Program-made: the position numbers and the translations under genes
Shown here: in pieces, positions 15,051 through 23,396 of the stretch
Layout: each line of letters starts with the position of its first letter
Numbering within the stretch: position 1 is the first letter of the stretch
Notes under the pieces: model-generated
Told to the model about the DNA's origin: nothing
Seen by the model: the letters and a program-made list of their open reading frames with translations, nothing else
Databases searched by the model: none
DNA from: Desulfatibacillum alkenivorans DSM 16219
GTDB lineage: Bacteria; Desulfobacterota; Desulfobacteria; Desulfobacterales; Desulfatibacillaceae
NCBI RefSeq assembly: GCF_900142135.1
Contig: NZ_FQZU01000027.1
Location: forward strand, 1-64,000
Direction of reading: 5' to 3'
DNA: 64,000 bases

Positions 15051-16364
15051 TTATCCTTTTTCCAAATCCTTGATTCCGGCCAGCACGATGTCGAAAAGCT
15101 CCTGCACGTCTTTTTCCTCCAGGCAGGAGAAGGCCACGCGCAAGTCCGTGGGACCGAGGGAAATCAGGCCTACGCCGTACTTGTCCAAAAGGTGCACGCG
15201 CAGGGTTTCCGCATCCACGGTTTTCAGCTTGAGGCACATGAAGTAGCCGGAGTTGAAAGGATACACGTCCCAGGCGCCGGCGAACTTGGGATCGTCCAAC
15301 ACCCTTTTGACCTCCACGGCGCGAGCCTGCAGGATATCCCTCTTTTGCTTGCGCTCTTCGTCGTAGGACTTGGATTCCATGGCCTTGAGCACAATGGACT
15401 GGGACAAATGCGAGGCGTTGGAAATGGAGCCGCGCACGGCGCCGGCGGTTTTCCGCTCCAAAGCGTTGTATACGGGCGCCGGGTCTCCGGGGATTTTCGT
15501 GCCGTAGGTGATGAATCCCACGCGCAGGCCCCAGACAAAGTCTTCCTTGGTGGCGCCGTCCAGTTTCACGGCGATGAGGTTTTCGCTGGCGTCGGCCAAT
15601 TGGGCGAAAATGGATTCCTTGGCGCATGCGTCGTCATAGAACAGGCCGAAGTAGGCGTCGTCGGAGACGGCCAGGACAAAGGTTCCGGCTTCCGCAACTT
15701 CGGTCAAAATCTTGGCGATGGCTGCGGCTTCCTCCTTTGTCGGGGTGTAGCCCGAGGGGTTGTTGGGGAAGTTGAGCATGACCGTAATCTTATCGTTCTT
15801 GGCCGCTTCCTCCTTGACCTTGGCCTCAAAGGCCTCCAGGTTGAACCCGCCCTGATCGTTGAACAGGGTGTAATGGCTCAGGCGCACGCCGCGGCGCACG
15901 GAAAGAATCAGGTTATAGTTGCCCCAGAACTTGTCGGGCAGAACCAGCACGTCGCCTGCGTCCATCCACATATCGCCGAACACGCTGATGCCGTGGGTGA
16001 TGGCCTGGGATACGATGGGCAGGCTGATGACCTTGCCTTGCAGGCTGGGGTTCTTTTGAAAAAGCAGCTTTTGCCAGGCCTGACGCAGCTCCGGGACGCC
16101 GAACGAAGGGGCGTACCTAAGAGCGGAGCGCGCGGGAATGCCGGTGACGGACTCCATAATGGAGGGGATATACATAGTCCGGCCTTCTTCCGTGGCAATG
16201 CCGATAGTTGCATTGAACTTATGGGCCTTTTCCTTGGCTTCGGCGCTTTGGGAAAGGATTCCCTTGGGGAAGAAAAGGTTTTTGCCGACGGAGCCGAGCA
16301 TGGAAAGCACTTTGGGAGCGTTTTTTTCCAGGTCTTGGTTTAGTTCTGTTGCCAGGGGATTCAT
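15051..16364 (-). CDS. PLP-dependent class I/II aminotransferase (437 aa)
   Basis: Fold-type I aminotransferase features are visible: NFPNNPSGYTPTKEE (substrate and PLP-binding Asn), SDDAYFGLFYD (Asp and Tyr contacting PLP), the likely Schiff-base Lys in IAVKLDGATKEDFVWGLRVGF, and the C-terminal Arg in LGPTDLRVAFSCLEE. The length matches the aspartate/aromatic aminotransferase family. AAGGAAATC precedes the ATG. It is followed after 12 bp by the ClC gene. It transfers an amino group between an amino acid and a 2-oxoacid; the specific substrate cannot be assigned. Confidence 0.88.
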   Translation of the reverse strand: MNPLATELNQDLEKNAPKVLSMLGSVGKNLFFPKGILSQSAEAKEKAHKFNATIGIATEEGRTMYIPSIMESVTGIPARSALRYAPSFGVPELRQAWQKLLFQKNPSLQGKVISLPIVSQAITHGISVFGDMWMDAGDVLVLPDKFWGNYNLILSVRRGVRLSHYTLFNDQGGFNLEAFEAKVKEEAAKNDKITVMLNFPNNPSGYTPTKEEAAAIAKILTEVAEAGTFVLAVSDDAYFGLFYDDACAKESIFAQLADASENLIAVKLDGATKEDFVWGLRVGFITYGTKIPGDPAPVYNALERKTAGAVRGSISNASHLSQSIVLKAMESKSYDEERKQKRDILQARAVEVKRVLDDPKFAGAWDVYPFNSGYFMCLKLKTVDAETLRVHLLDKYGVGLISLGPTDLRVAFSCLEEKDVQELFDIVLAGIKDLEKG

Positions 16365-16567
16365 GGTTGATTTCCTTCTTTGTTTGTTTATGGTTACACG
16401 TCAAGGGCGTGGAACTAGTTTAAACCGGTATTTTGGCATGTACCCGGCCTTTTTTCAAGGATAAAACGGAATGCGCCCCTCCCCCCTTGGCGCCCGGTTG
16501 ACGGATTACCCCTTCCTGGCGTACCATAAACCGGCCTGTCAGCCCCCCCTTTTTTCAAGGAATAACT

Positions 16568-18133
16568 ATGAAAACCAACGACGATGAATTCTTCCGGGAA
16601 GCCGTGTCCAGAATTTGCGGGTCCGGCAATATTGAAAAAGCCCTCCAGGAATGCTTCTTCTTTTTAAAGAATTACATTCCCATGAACCAGGTGATCCTGA
16701 ACATCTTTGACAACACCACCAACATGGCCGAGGCAGTGGTCAGGGTTTCCGACGACGGCATTTTATTGGACTCCATCATCATTCCCTACACCCGGCAGGT
16801 GAAAAAGGACATGGAAGCCTATACCAGACGCTCCAAAAGGGTGTGGATGGTCCGAAGGCTGGGGGACTACGAAGGCACCAGGCACATCGCGGAGAAATCC
16901 GGCACGGCGGACTTTCCCGGAGTCATCATGGATTTGGACCTGGACGGCCGGATCATCGGCAAACTGACCATCATCCACAGCAAGGAAACCCGGTTCTCCC
17001 AAGAGCATTTGCGGCTTCTGGAAATTCTGAACACGCCCTTTGCCTTCGCCCTGTCCCATCACCTTAAACAGCGTGAAATCCGCAGGCTCAAGGACATCGT
17101 CGAAGACAACCAGATGTACTACCAGGAGGAATTGAACCAGATTTCCGGCGGATTCGTCATCGGCGCGGACTCCGGCCTCAAACCGGTCATGGAAATGGTC
17201 CGGCGGGTGGCCCACCAGGACAGCCCGGTCCTTTTGATCGGAGAAACCGGGGTGGGCAAGGAGGTCATCGCCAAGGCTTTGCACCGGATTTCCCCCCGGA
17301 GCGACAAACCGTTTATCGGCGTCAACTGCGGCGCCATCCCCGAATCCCTCATGGACAGCGAGCTTTTCGGCCACGAAAAAGGCGCCTTCACCGGCGCCGC
17401 GGTCCGGAAAAGAGGCCGGTTCGAACGGGCGGACGGGGGCTCCATCTTTCTGGACGAAGTGGGGGAGTTGAAAAAAGAGGCCCAGGTGCGGCTGTTGCGG
17501 GTGCTCCAGGAAAAGGAAATCGAACGGGTGGGAGGTACGGAAACCCTGTCCATGGACATCCGGGTCATCGCCGCAACCCACCGCAATCTGGAGGAAATGA
17601 TTCGGGACAAAATATTCCGGGAAGACCTCTATTTCCGCCTTAAGGTCTTCCCCATCTACATTCCGCCCCTCAGGGAAAGAATCCTGGACATCCCGGCCCT
17701 GGTATCCCATTTCATCCAGAAAAAATCCGTGGACATGAAGCTGGGCATACCCCCGTCCATCGCCCCGGGCCAGATAGACAAACTCATGGAATACCACTGG
17801 CCCGGCAACGTAAGGGAGCTGGAAAACGCCGTGGAACGGGCCCTTATCCTGTACAACGGGCAGCAGCTCCATTTTGACGGCCTGGAGGCCTCGGCCAGCG
17901 CCCCGCCGGCCAGCCCCCAGGAAGCCCCGGCGCCAGCCTCCCTGAACCTGGACGAAGCCATGGCCCGGCATATCACCCAGGCCTTAAAAAGCGCCCAGGG
18001 CAAAATCCACGGCCCGGGAGGCGCCGCCGAACTACTTGGGATCAACCCCATGACCCTCCGGCACCGCCTGAAAAAACTGGGCATTCCCTTTGGGCGCGCG
18101 GCCAGGGAGAACTACAGTCCTCCAAAGCCCTGA
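16568..18133 (+). CDS. Sigma-54-dependent transcriptional activator with GAF sensor domain (521 aa)
   Basis: A GAF-like N-terminal domain (about 15-165) replaces the receiver, as in FhlA/NorR-type activators. The AAA+ core has Walker A GETGVGKE, an intact GAFTGA loop, and Walker B GGSIFLDEVGEL. The C-terminal Fis-type HTH includes GGAAELLGINPMTLRHRLKKLG. With no phosphoacceptor domain, it probably senses a small molecule directly. The nearest strong -24/-12 promoter is at 21422, 3.3 kb downstream, in front of the SDR-ferredoxin/thiolase operon, which is its most likely target. ATG preceded by AAGGAATAACT. Confidence 0.93.
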   Translation: MKTNDDEFFREAVSRICGSGNIEKALQECFFFLKNYIPMNQVILNIFDNTTNMAEAVVRVSDDGILLDSIIIPYTRQVKKDMEAYTRRSKRVWMVRRLGDYEGTRHIAEKSGTADFPGVIMDLDLDGRIIGKLTIIHSKETRFSQEHLRLLEILNTPFAFALSHHLKQREIRRLKDIVEDNQMYYQEELNQISGGFVIGADSGLKPVMEMVRRVAHQDSPVLLIGETGVGKEVIAKALHRISPRSDKPFIGVNCGAIPESLMDSELFGHEKGAFTGAAVRKRGRFERADGGSIFLDEVGELKKEAQVRLLRVLQEKEIERVGGTETLSMDIRVIAATHRNLEEMIRDKIFREDLYFRLKVFPIYIPPLRERILDIPALVSHFIQKKSVDMKLGIPPSIAPGQIDKLMEYHWPGNVRELENAVERALILYNGQQLHFDGLEASASAPPASPQEAPAPASLNLDEAMARHITQALKSAQGKIHGPGGAAELLGINPMTLRHRLKKLGIPFGRAARENYSPPKP

Positions 18134-18189
18134 CGCCAAGGCGCCTGCAAGCAACTGATCATATCCCGGGGTGAGTCCAAGAATGACGC

Positions 18190-18244
18190 TGGGTCTCGGC
18201 TTGCGGACGATCCTGAAAAGCGAGTCGCCCTTGCCGGGATGACG
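18190..18244. repeat. REP-like palindromic repeat, family 2, copy 2
   Basis: A 55-bp unit matching 665-719 at 49 of 55 positions, in the same orientation. Part of the core palindrome is degraded here (GGACGATCC against GAGTCGCCC), so this copy looks older. Confidence 0.75.
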
Positions 18245-18287
18245 ACTTTATAAAGGGGAAGGAGAGTTTTCGGGGCGCAAATCCATT

Positions 18288-18502
18288 TGTTGGGTTTCGC
18301 GCGTATGTTTCAGGCGTTAACCACTATTCCGGCTGGGGATGGACATCCTTCTTTGATAAAAGTTCGCAAACTCTACCCAACCTACCATTTTTATGGATAA
18401 AACTTAGGTTGGATAGAGCGCTTATACAGCTATTTGAAATAAAGAAAGTGCATCCCGCCTTAATCGATTTTAACATTTACGTCGCGGCCGCGAAACCCAA
18501 CA
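18288..18502. repeat. 215-bp MITE-like element with perfect 14-bp terminal inverted repeats
   Basis: TGTTGGGTTTCGCG (18288-18301) and its exact complement CGCGAAACCCAACA (18489-18502) bound 215 bp without a gene. Inside, CTCTACCCAACCTAC (18371-18385) is identical to 901-915 in the shorter element at 884-1004. A solo end-like sequence, TGTTGGGTTTTGC, lies at 28112. Confidence 0.7.
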
Positions 18503-18571
18503 ACGCAGCACGGCTGCTACGGCCGCCATAATCCGTCATTCCCGTGACGGAAGGCGGAGGGATTGAGCTCT

Positions 18572-18643
18572 GGGAACATGACCCTATCTCTGTAAAAAGC
18601 CGAATTCTCAGGGCAATTTGGCTGAGATAAGGATCGTGTCCCC
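18572..18643. repeat. Dispersed 72-bp palindromic repeat, family 1, copy B
   Basis: Left end GGGAACATGACCCTATCTC (18572-18590); right end GAGATAAGGATCGTGTCCCC (18624-18643). The centre is unrelated to the other copies. Same orientation as copies D and E. Confidence 0.85.
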
Positions 18644-18783
18644 TCTAACTCCCCACTCCCGGAAGCGGGGACCCATCGTCCTTGAGGAAGGGTGGCTGAA
18701 TATGGATAAAAAGTCATGAACGCGAATGAGCAAATTACTCGAGTGACCGTAACTTGGTATAAAGGTTTTGCAGCAAGTACGAT

Positions 18784-20223
18784 TCAAGTATTAATGGACG
18801 CAAGCTCCTTGGCGTAGCGTATCTGCTTGTCCAGGTCGTACGCCCTTCTCACCACAACCTGATTGGTGGCGGGAGACCCGGCCGCATTGATGGTAAACGC
18901 CATGATGGTCCCTGCGGCGCGGGACGCCGCCAGATCCTGGATCAAGTGCAAAGCCCGCAGCCTTTCTTCCGTGGTGTATTTAGGATTGCCCCGCAAAGCC
19001 TTGTCCATGTACTTTCTTAACTCCGGGTTGTTCCAGTCCGCCTCCGTGGGCATGGTGGCGATCAGGCCGCCTGCAATATCGTGCAAATGCTCCATGTGCC
19101 GGCCCACTTTCGAACGGATGGCGCCCAAGCCGGAGTTGGCGATCAAAGGATCCGGCATCCACACACCGCTGGGATGGCGCTTGGCGTTCACCGCCGCCCC
19201 CAGGGCGCACCCGTACCCGGCTTCTCCGTCCATAATCATGCCGGTTATTTTTTCCTGGATGTGGGAAGCCCGGCCGCTCACGCCGTTGACGTCCGCGGCC
19301 AAAGCCGCCGCCCCGGCGAACATGTCGCAATGGCCGGCGCTGCAAGCGCACTTGGACTGGCGATGGAGGCACGCAAAATACATGGAAAGGTTTGCGGCCT
19401 GCTCCCATTCCCCGCACATAAATAGGTTTTCCTCGGGCACAAACACATTGTCAAAAATGGTCATGGCCTCCACGCCCAAGAACCGTGAACTCAGGGGGCT
19501 TTCCATGGACGTCTCCCGGGAGGGCCCCGGCGAAGGCCTGGCGATCATCTTGACGCCCTTTGCATCAATGGGCAGGGCGAAGGACACGGCAAAATCCTTG
19601 TCCTCTTTTCCCAGGGCCCGGCAGGGCGCCACAACAACAAATCGGGTGCAGGGTCCCATGGTGGTATGGAGTTTGACTCCGTTCACCACAACTCCGCCGG
19701 GCTTTCTCTCCACGATTCTCAGGTCCGTGGGCTCCGGCTGCCGGGAAGGTGGCAGGCTGCGGTCGCCCTTGGGGTCCATCATGCACCATGCAAAAGGAAG
19801 CCCGGTTTTATGAATTTTGATGATAAAATCCCTGTACCGGCTTAGGTAGTCCGTACCGTGCGCCGCGTCCACGTCGTGAATCATGGCCCAGGTGACTGAG
19901 AGCATATTGGAGCCGCAAGCGGAGCAAATCCGCCTGGAACTGACTTCACGAGTCAACTCCGCCTTGATAAACAGGTCCTCCTTTTCCTGCTGGATGTGCA
20001 TGCCCAGCCGGGGAATATCCTCGCCGGATATGGGAGACCTGACCACCAGGCGGTCCTTTAGTTCTGGTTCGAACAGCAAATCGCACCCTGCCGCCAAATG
20101 GTGTACGGTCTGCCTAAGCAACGGGTGAGAGGCCACGTCCTCCACCCTTTCGCCCCGGATGTATATTTCGGGGGAAACTTCCTTAAAACTCTCGCGAAAC
20201 TGCTCGCCGGTAAGAATTGCCAT
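18784..20223 (-). CDS. 4-hydroxybutyryl-CoA dehydratase-like enzyme (HpaB/AbfD family, 479 aa)
   Basis: The protein belongs to the 4-hydroxyphenylacetate 3-hydroxylase (HpaB)/AbfD flavoprotein family. The family's dehydratases bind an unusual [4Fe-4S] cluster through Cys99, Cys103, His292 and Cys299 in the clostridial enzyme. Here Cys100, Cys103, His287 and Cys294 occupy matching places; the His-x6-Cys spacing is identical, while the first pair is CxxC instead of CxxxC. This supports an oxygen-sensitive dehydratase/isomerase rather than a flavin hydroxylase. GGAGG precedes the ATG by 5 nt. It is divergent from an HTH regulator gene. The substrate may be a 4-hydroxyacyl-CoA or a related compound, not necessarily 4-hydroxybutyryl-CoA. 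Confidence 0.85.
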   Translation of the reverse strand: MAILTGEQFRESFKEVSPEIYIRGERVEDVASHPLLRQTVHHLAAGCDLLFEPELKDRLVVRSPISGEDIPRLGMHIQQEKEDLFIKAELTREVSSRRICSACGSNMLSVTWAMIHDVDAAHGTDYLSRYRDFIIKIHKTGLPFAWCMMDPKGDRSLPPSRQPEPTDLRIVERKPGGVVVNGVKLHTTMGPCTRFVVVAPCRALGKEDKDFAVSFALPIDAKGVKMIARPSPGPSRETSMESPLSSRFLGVEAMTIFDNVFVPEENLFMCGEWEQAANLSMYFACLHRQSKCACSAGHCDMFAGAAALAADVNGVSGRASHIQEKITGMIMDGEAGYGCALGAAVNAKRHPSGVWMPDPLIANSGLGAIRSKVGRHMEHLHDIAGGLIATMPTEADWNNPELRKYMDKALRGNPKYTTEERLRALHLIQDLAASRAAGTIMAFTINAAGSPATNQVVVRRAYDLDKQIRYAKELASINT

Positions 20224-20257
20224 TGCATCCTCCTTTATGGAATTTTATACCAAGACA

Positions 20258-20270
20258 AATCAGCCTGATT
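20258..20270. promoter_or_regulatory. Perfect palindrome in the divergent dehydratase/regulator spacer
   Basis: AATCAG-C-CTGATT is a perfect 13-bp dyad lying 35 bp upstream of the dehydratase start. It is a candidate operator for the divergently encoded HTH protein. Confidence 0.4.
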
Positions 20271-20318
20271 CCTTGAATATTCCATAAAATAGAGCTAATT
20301 ATAAAGGTGGATTTCAAT

Positions 20319-20337
20319 AGTATAAAATTGCTATACT
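20319..20337. promoter_or_regulatory. Inverted repeat upstream of the HTH regulator gene
   Basis: AGTATA (20319-20324) and TATACT (20332-20337) form a perfect dyad with a 7-nt spacer, 32 bp before the regulator start. It may be an autoregulatory operator or overlap its -10 region. Confidence 0.4.
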
Positions 20338-20369
20338 CTAAGTTGAAGAATCTTGCCGGAGGAGAACCA

Positions 20370-21134
20370 ATGAACCGAACCGCCAGCCTCATAGAAACCC
20401 TCAAACAGTACCTCAAAGCCAGAGGAACCACCTACAAGGAGCTGGCTAATGATCTGAACCTGAGCGAGGCGGCCATAAAAAGGGCTTTCTCAAAAAATGC
20501 CTTTACACTAGAAAGGCTGGAGGAAATCTGCCGGATTCTGGATATTGATTTCTTCGACTTGGCCCTCATGAATAAGCAGAGTGAACAAAAAGCAGACAAC
20601 ATGCTGACCCTGGAACAGGAGCACATCCTGGCCCAGGACCTCAAACTGTCCTTCCTTCTTTATTTTCTGGTTAACGGCTGGCCCGTATCCCTCATCCGTG
20701 AGCAATACCAGTACTCGGAAGCCGAGGTGATCCAAATGCTTGCCAAACTGGAAAAAATAGGAGTGCTGGAGGTGCATCCCAACGACCGGGTGCGCGTGCA
20801 AATTAAATCAAACTTGTACTGGCAGCCTAACGGCCCCCTGAACGCCGTCTATCAACAGGCGTTCATGGACGATTTCCTGGACAGCCGATTCGGCAATTCA
20901 GGAGAATGCCTTGTGTTCAGCCCGGGGCAATTCTCCGAGGCGTCCCTGAAAATCATTCGAAAAAAAATAGACAATCTTATCAAGGAATACAATCAATTGG
21001 CTGAAATGGACTCGGCCCTTCCCATTCAAAACCGGCGCAGCACAGGCATGTTCATCGGCTTTCGCCCCTGGGTGTTCAGCCTCATCGCCGACTTGCGCCG
21101 TCCTAAGGAAAAGAAGAAGCCTGCCGGCGCATAG
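20370..21134 (+). CDS. XRE-type HTH transcriptional regulator (254 aa)
   Basis: An N-terminal helix-turn-helix (about 3-60, TYKELANDLNLSEAAIKRAFSK) matches Cro/C1-type domains. The following region resembles a winged helix plus effector domain (SLIREQYQYSEAEVIQMLAKLEKIGVLEV). I start at the ATG at 20370 because GGAGGAG lies 8 nt upstream; an earlier in-frame ATG at 20307 has no such site. It is divergent from the AbfD-like dehydratase gene and lies just upstream of the sigma-54 operon, so it likely controls one or both. Confidence 0.82.
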   Translation: MNRTASLIETLKQYLKARGTTYKELANDLNLSEAAIKRAFSKNAFTLERLEEICRILDIDFFDLALMNKQSEQKADNMLTLEQEHILAQDLKLSFLLYFLVNGWPVSLIREQYQYSEAEVIQMLAKLEKIGVLEVHPNDRVRVQIKSNLYWQPNGPLNAVYQQAFMDDFLDSRFGNSGECLVFSPGQFSEASLKIIRKKIDNLIKEYNQLAEMDSALPIQNRRSTGMFIGFRPWVFSLIADLRRPKEKKKPAGA

Positions 21135-21421
21135 GAAACGCCCCGGCCTCCCCTCCTTTAGCCGGAAGAACGGAGGACTGCGCCCTCAAGATTAACACAT
21201 GCGACAATAATTTCCGATAATTAACGTATAAGACAATTAAAACTAACACATATGTTAAACGATCCTGCATAACAGCGCCATCAACGCCCCAAATCATGAT
21301 CCCCCTCCTGGCCTATACAATATATTCTGCATGCATTACCATTTGATTTCACAACATAAAAATAGCTAATTGAAAATTCTTCCGTGCAACAATCAACGTT
21401 CGGATGAATTTTTTACGGCAC
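21135..21421. other. Upstream region of the SDR-ferredoxin operon with candidate enhancer repeats
   Basis: An A+T-rich stretch containing TAACACAT at 21193-21200 and 21244-21251. The second copy is extended into the dyad TAACA-N4-TGTTA (21244-21257). These lie 165-230 bp upstream of the sigma-54 promoter at 21422, an appropriate distance for activator-binding sites. The protein that binds them is not known. Confidence 0.4.
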
Positions 21422-21437
21422 TGGCACGGCCCTTGCT
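21422..21437 (+). promoter_or_regulatory. Consensus sigma-54 promoter of the SDR-ferredoxin/thiolase operon
   Basis: TGGCACGGCCCTTGCT matches the -24/-12 consensus at every conserved position, with GG (21423-21424) and GC (21435-21436) 10 nt apart. It ends 38 bp before the chosen ATG at 21476. Confidence 0.9.
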
Positions 21438-21475
21438 CATTAGGAAGGACAAAACATCTCAAAGGAGGGGATCTC

Positions 21476-23239
21476 ATGGGGAAAACCGTCGCCATTACAG
21501 GCGTGAACAGCTATTTTGCCTCCACGCTCCTGCCGCAACTGCAAGCCGACCCTGACGTGGAAAAAATCGTCGGAATCGACGTCACACCCTGGAGGGGCGG
21601 ATTCAGCAAGGTGGAGTTCCATAGGGAGGATATCAGGAGCCAGGCCGTCGAGGACCTGTTCAAAGACGTGGATACGGTCTTTCACCTGGCTTTTGTGGTG
21701 AGCGAAATCCAGGACAAGAAAAAGACTTTTGACATCAATATTCAGGGCTCCAAAAACGTGTTCCAGGCCTGCGTGAAGAATCAGGTGCGCAAGGTGGTGT
21801 ACACCTCCAGCAACACGGTGTACGGGGCGTACAAGGAAATCCCGCTCAACGTGGACGAGGAGCAGCCGGTCTACCGCAACAAGGAGAGCTACTACAACCA
21901 GAGCAAGGTGGACGTGGAGGCCTTCGCCCTGGATTTTTTCAAGGGTCATCCTGACATGGTATTCACCATCATCCGGGCGGCGCTCTTATTCGGGCCGCAC
22001 ACCAACAACATGTTTACGGACGTTTACAAAAGCAAAGTCACGGCCATGCCCCTGGGCAGCGTCGCCCACATCCATTACATTCACGAAGACGACCTGGGCG
22101 AGGCCCTGCACTTGGCTTTCACCCACGACTTGCCGGGCATTTACAACGTGGGCGCGGACGACGCCGTGTCCTCCTACTGGACCTTCAGAAAGGCCGGTCT
22201 CAAGGTCGTGCCCCTGCCTTTGTTCATGCTGAAGCCCATCGCGGACGCAGCATTCAAGCTGCGCATGCTGCCCGCCAGCTCCGGTTGGCTGGTGATCGCC
22301 AGCAACACCATATTTTCCAGCAACGCAAAATTCAAAAACGCAACGGGATGGAAGCCCAAATACACCTCGCGGGAAACCTTTCTCAGCTACCTGAAAGCCA
22401 ACCAAAAAGTGAAGGAGGAAAAGCTCTCCCAGGCTTGGGTGGGCTTTTTATGGAAGCGAAATTACCTGCTGAAAGGCGCCATGGGGATTTTGAAAAATTC
22501 CATCCGCGCCACGAGCGTCCCGGGCATACGCAAAGTCATGCCTTGGATGGACGTGCAAAAAAACAGCTTCACCTACCTGCCTGTCAACGCAACCATGGAA
22601 GCCGCAAACGAGGTCATGCTGCCCCAGGTGGTCCACGATTATATTGATCAGGCCGACAACCTGATCATCATGACCAAGTGCGGATGCCGCTCCGCCCAAA
22701 ACTGCCAGCATCACACTCACGAGGTCGGCTGCCTGTTCATGGGCGATACCACCCTGGAATTCCCCAAGGGAATCAGCCGCAAAGCCACCAGAGAAGAGGC
22801 GCACGCCCACGTGGAAAAGGCCATATCCGCCGGTTTGGTCCCCATGGCCGGCAAGGTGCGCGTGGACAACGACATCTTTTTGGTCAAGGACCGGCAGAAA
22901 CTTCTGAGCGTGTGCTTTTGCTGCCATTGCTGCTGCATGATGACCTATTTCAAGCATATCCCGCCCGAACAGTTGGACCACGTCATGACGCCCGTGGAAG
23001 GCCTTTCCATGACGATTACGGACGACTGCAATGGCTGCGGCGCTTGCCTGGACACCTGCGGATTCGACGCCATCAAAATAGAAAACGGCAAGGCCGTCCA
23101 GACGGCCGCATGCCGCGGCTGCGGCCGCTGTGCGACCTATTGCCCCCTCGGCGCCGTGCACATTTCCTTGGACAATCCCAACGCCGTGGAAGACGTCAAA
23201 GCCCGGATTTCCCGTTACGTCAATGTCAAGTCCGCGTAA
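21476..23239 (+). CDS. SDR (NAD-dependent epimerase/3-beta-HSD type) fused to a Cys-rich ferredoxin module (587 aa)
   Basis: The N-terminal 330 or so residues are an extended short-chain dehydrogenase: a nucleotide-binding start (AITGVNSYFASTLLPQL, a degenerate GxxGxxG), VVYTSSNTVYG, and the catalytic-type YYNQSK. The C-terminal part carries CGCRSAQNCQHHTHEVGC from residue 402, CFCCHCCC (480-487), and two [4Fe-4S] ferredoxin motifs (CNGCGACLDTC and CRGCGRCATYC). This C-terminal part is homologous to the next gene. The start at 21476 follows AAAGGAGGGG; an in-frame ATG at 21404 lies upstream of the sigma-54 promoter and can be excluded for that transcript. A dehydrogenase delivering electrons to an attached iron-sulfur wire is inferred. 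The fusion is not one I recognise. Confidence 0.85.
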   Translation: MGKTVAITGVNSYFASTLLPQLQADPDVEKIVGIDVTPWRGGFSKVEFHREDIRSQAVEDLFKDVDTVFHLAFVVSEIQDKKKTFDINIQGSKNVFQACVKNQVRKVVYTSSNTVYGAYKEIPLNVDEEQPVYRNKESYYNQSKVDVEAFALDFFKGHPDMVFTIIRAALLFGPHTNNMFTDVYKSKVTAMPLGSVAHIHYIHEDDLGEALHLAFTHDLPGIYNVGADDAVSSYWTFRKAGLKVVPLPLFMLKPIADAAFKLRMLPASSGWLVIASNTIFSSNAKFKNATGWKPKYTSRETFLSYLKANQKVKEEKLSQAWVGFLWKRNYLLKGAMGILKNSIRATSVPGIRKVMPWMDVQKNSFTYLPVNATMEAANEVMLPQVVHDYIDQADNLIIMTKCGCRSAQNCQHHTHEVGCLFMGDTTLEFPKGISRKATREEAHAHVEKAISAGLVPMAGKVRVDNDIFLVKDRQKLLSVCFCCHCCCMMTYFKHIPPEQLDHVMTPVEGLSMTITDDCNGCGACLDTCGFDAIKIENGKAVQTAACRGCGRCATYCPLGAVHISLDNPNAVEDVKARISRYVNVKSA

Positions 23240-23284
23240 CGGATTCAGGCCGACTTGCCAATATTCAGGCCACATGGATTTTTC

Positions 23285-23355
23285 GGGGCACGATCCTTAT
23301 CTCAAAGGACATACCTGGAACGTGCATTGACAATGCAGAGATAAGGTCATGTCTC
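23285..23355. repeat. Dispersed palindromic repeat, family 1, copy C
   Basis: Left end GGGGCACGATCCTTATCTC (23285-23303); right end GAGATAAGGTCATGTCTC (23338-23355). The centre contains GCATTG-A-CAATGC. It sits between two genes of the same operon, in the opposite orientation to copies B, D and E. Its ATG at 23349 creates a false upstream start for the next gene. Confidence 0.85.
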
Positions 23356-23396
23356 AAAAATCCTCAACCCCGCCCCAGCGAAACGGAGGAGTCGCC

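Larger units (their letters stand above)
18134..18783. other. Gene-free stretch made of repeats
   Basis: 650 bp between convergent genes, occupied by three distinct repeat types listed separately (18190-18244, 18288-18502, 18572-18643). No credible gene was found. The convergent arrangement makes it a neutral site for insertions. Confidence 0.65.

Noticed and set aside
16434-16449. Sigma-54-like sequence TGGCATGTACCCGGCC before the GAF-type activator gene
   Set aside because: GG and GC are correctly spaced, but the -12 element is CGGCC and not TTGCT/A, so I do not call it a promoter.
21404-21475. N-terminal extension of the SDR-ferredoxin fusion
   Set aside because: The extra ATG lies upstream of the -24/-12 promoter, while AAAGGAGGGG directly precedes the ATG at 21476.
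23349-23396. Earlier start for the stand-alone iron-sulfur protein
   Set aside because: That ATG is inside repeat copy C and has no ribosome binding site; CGGAGGA stands before 23397.
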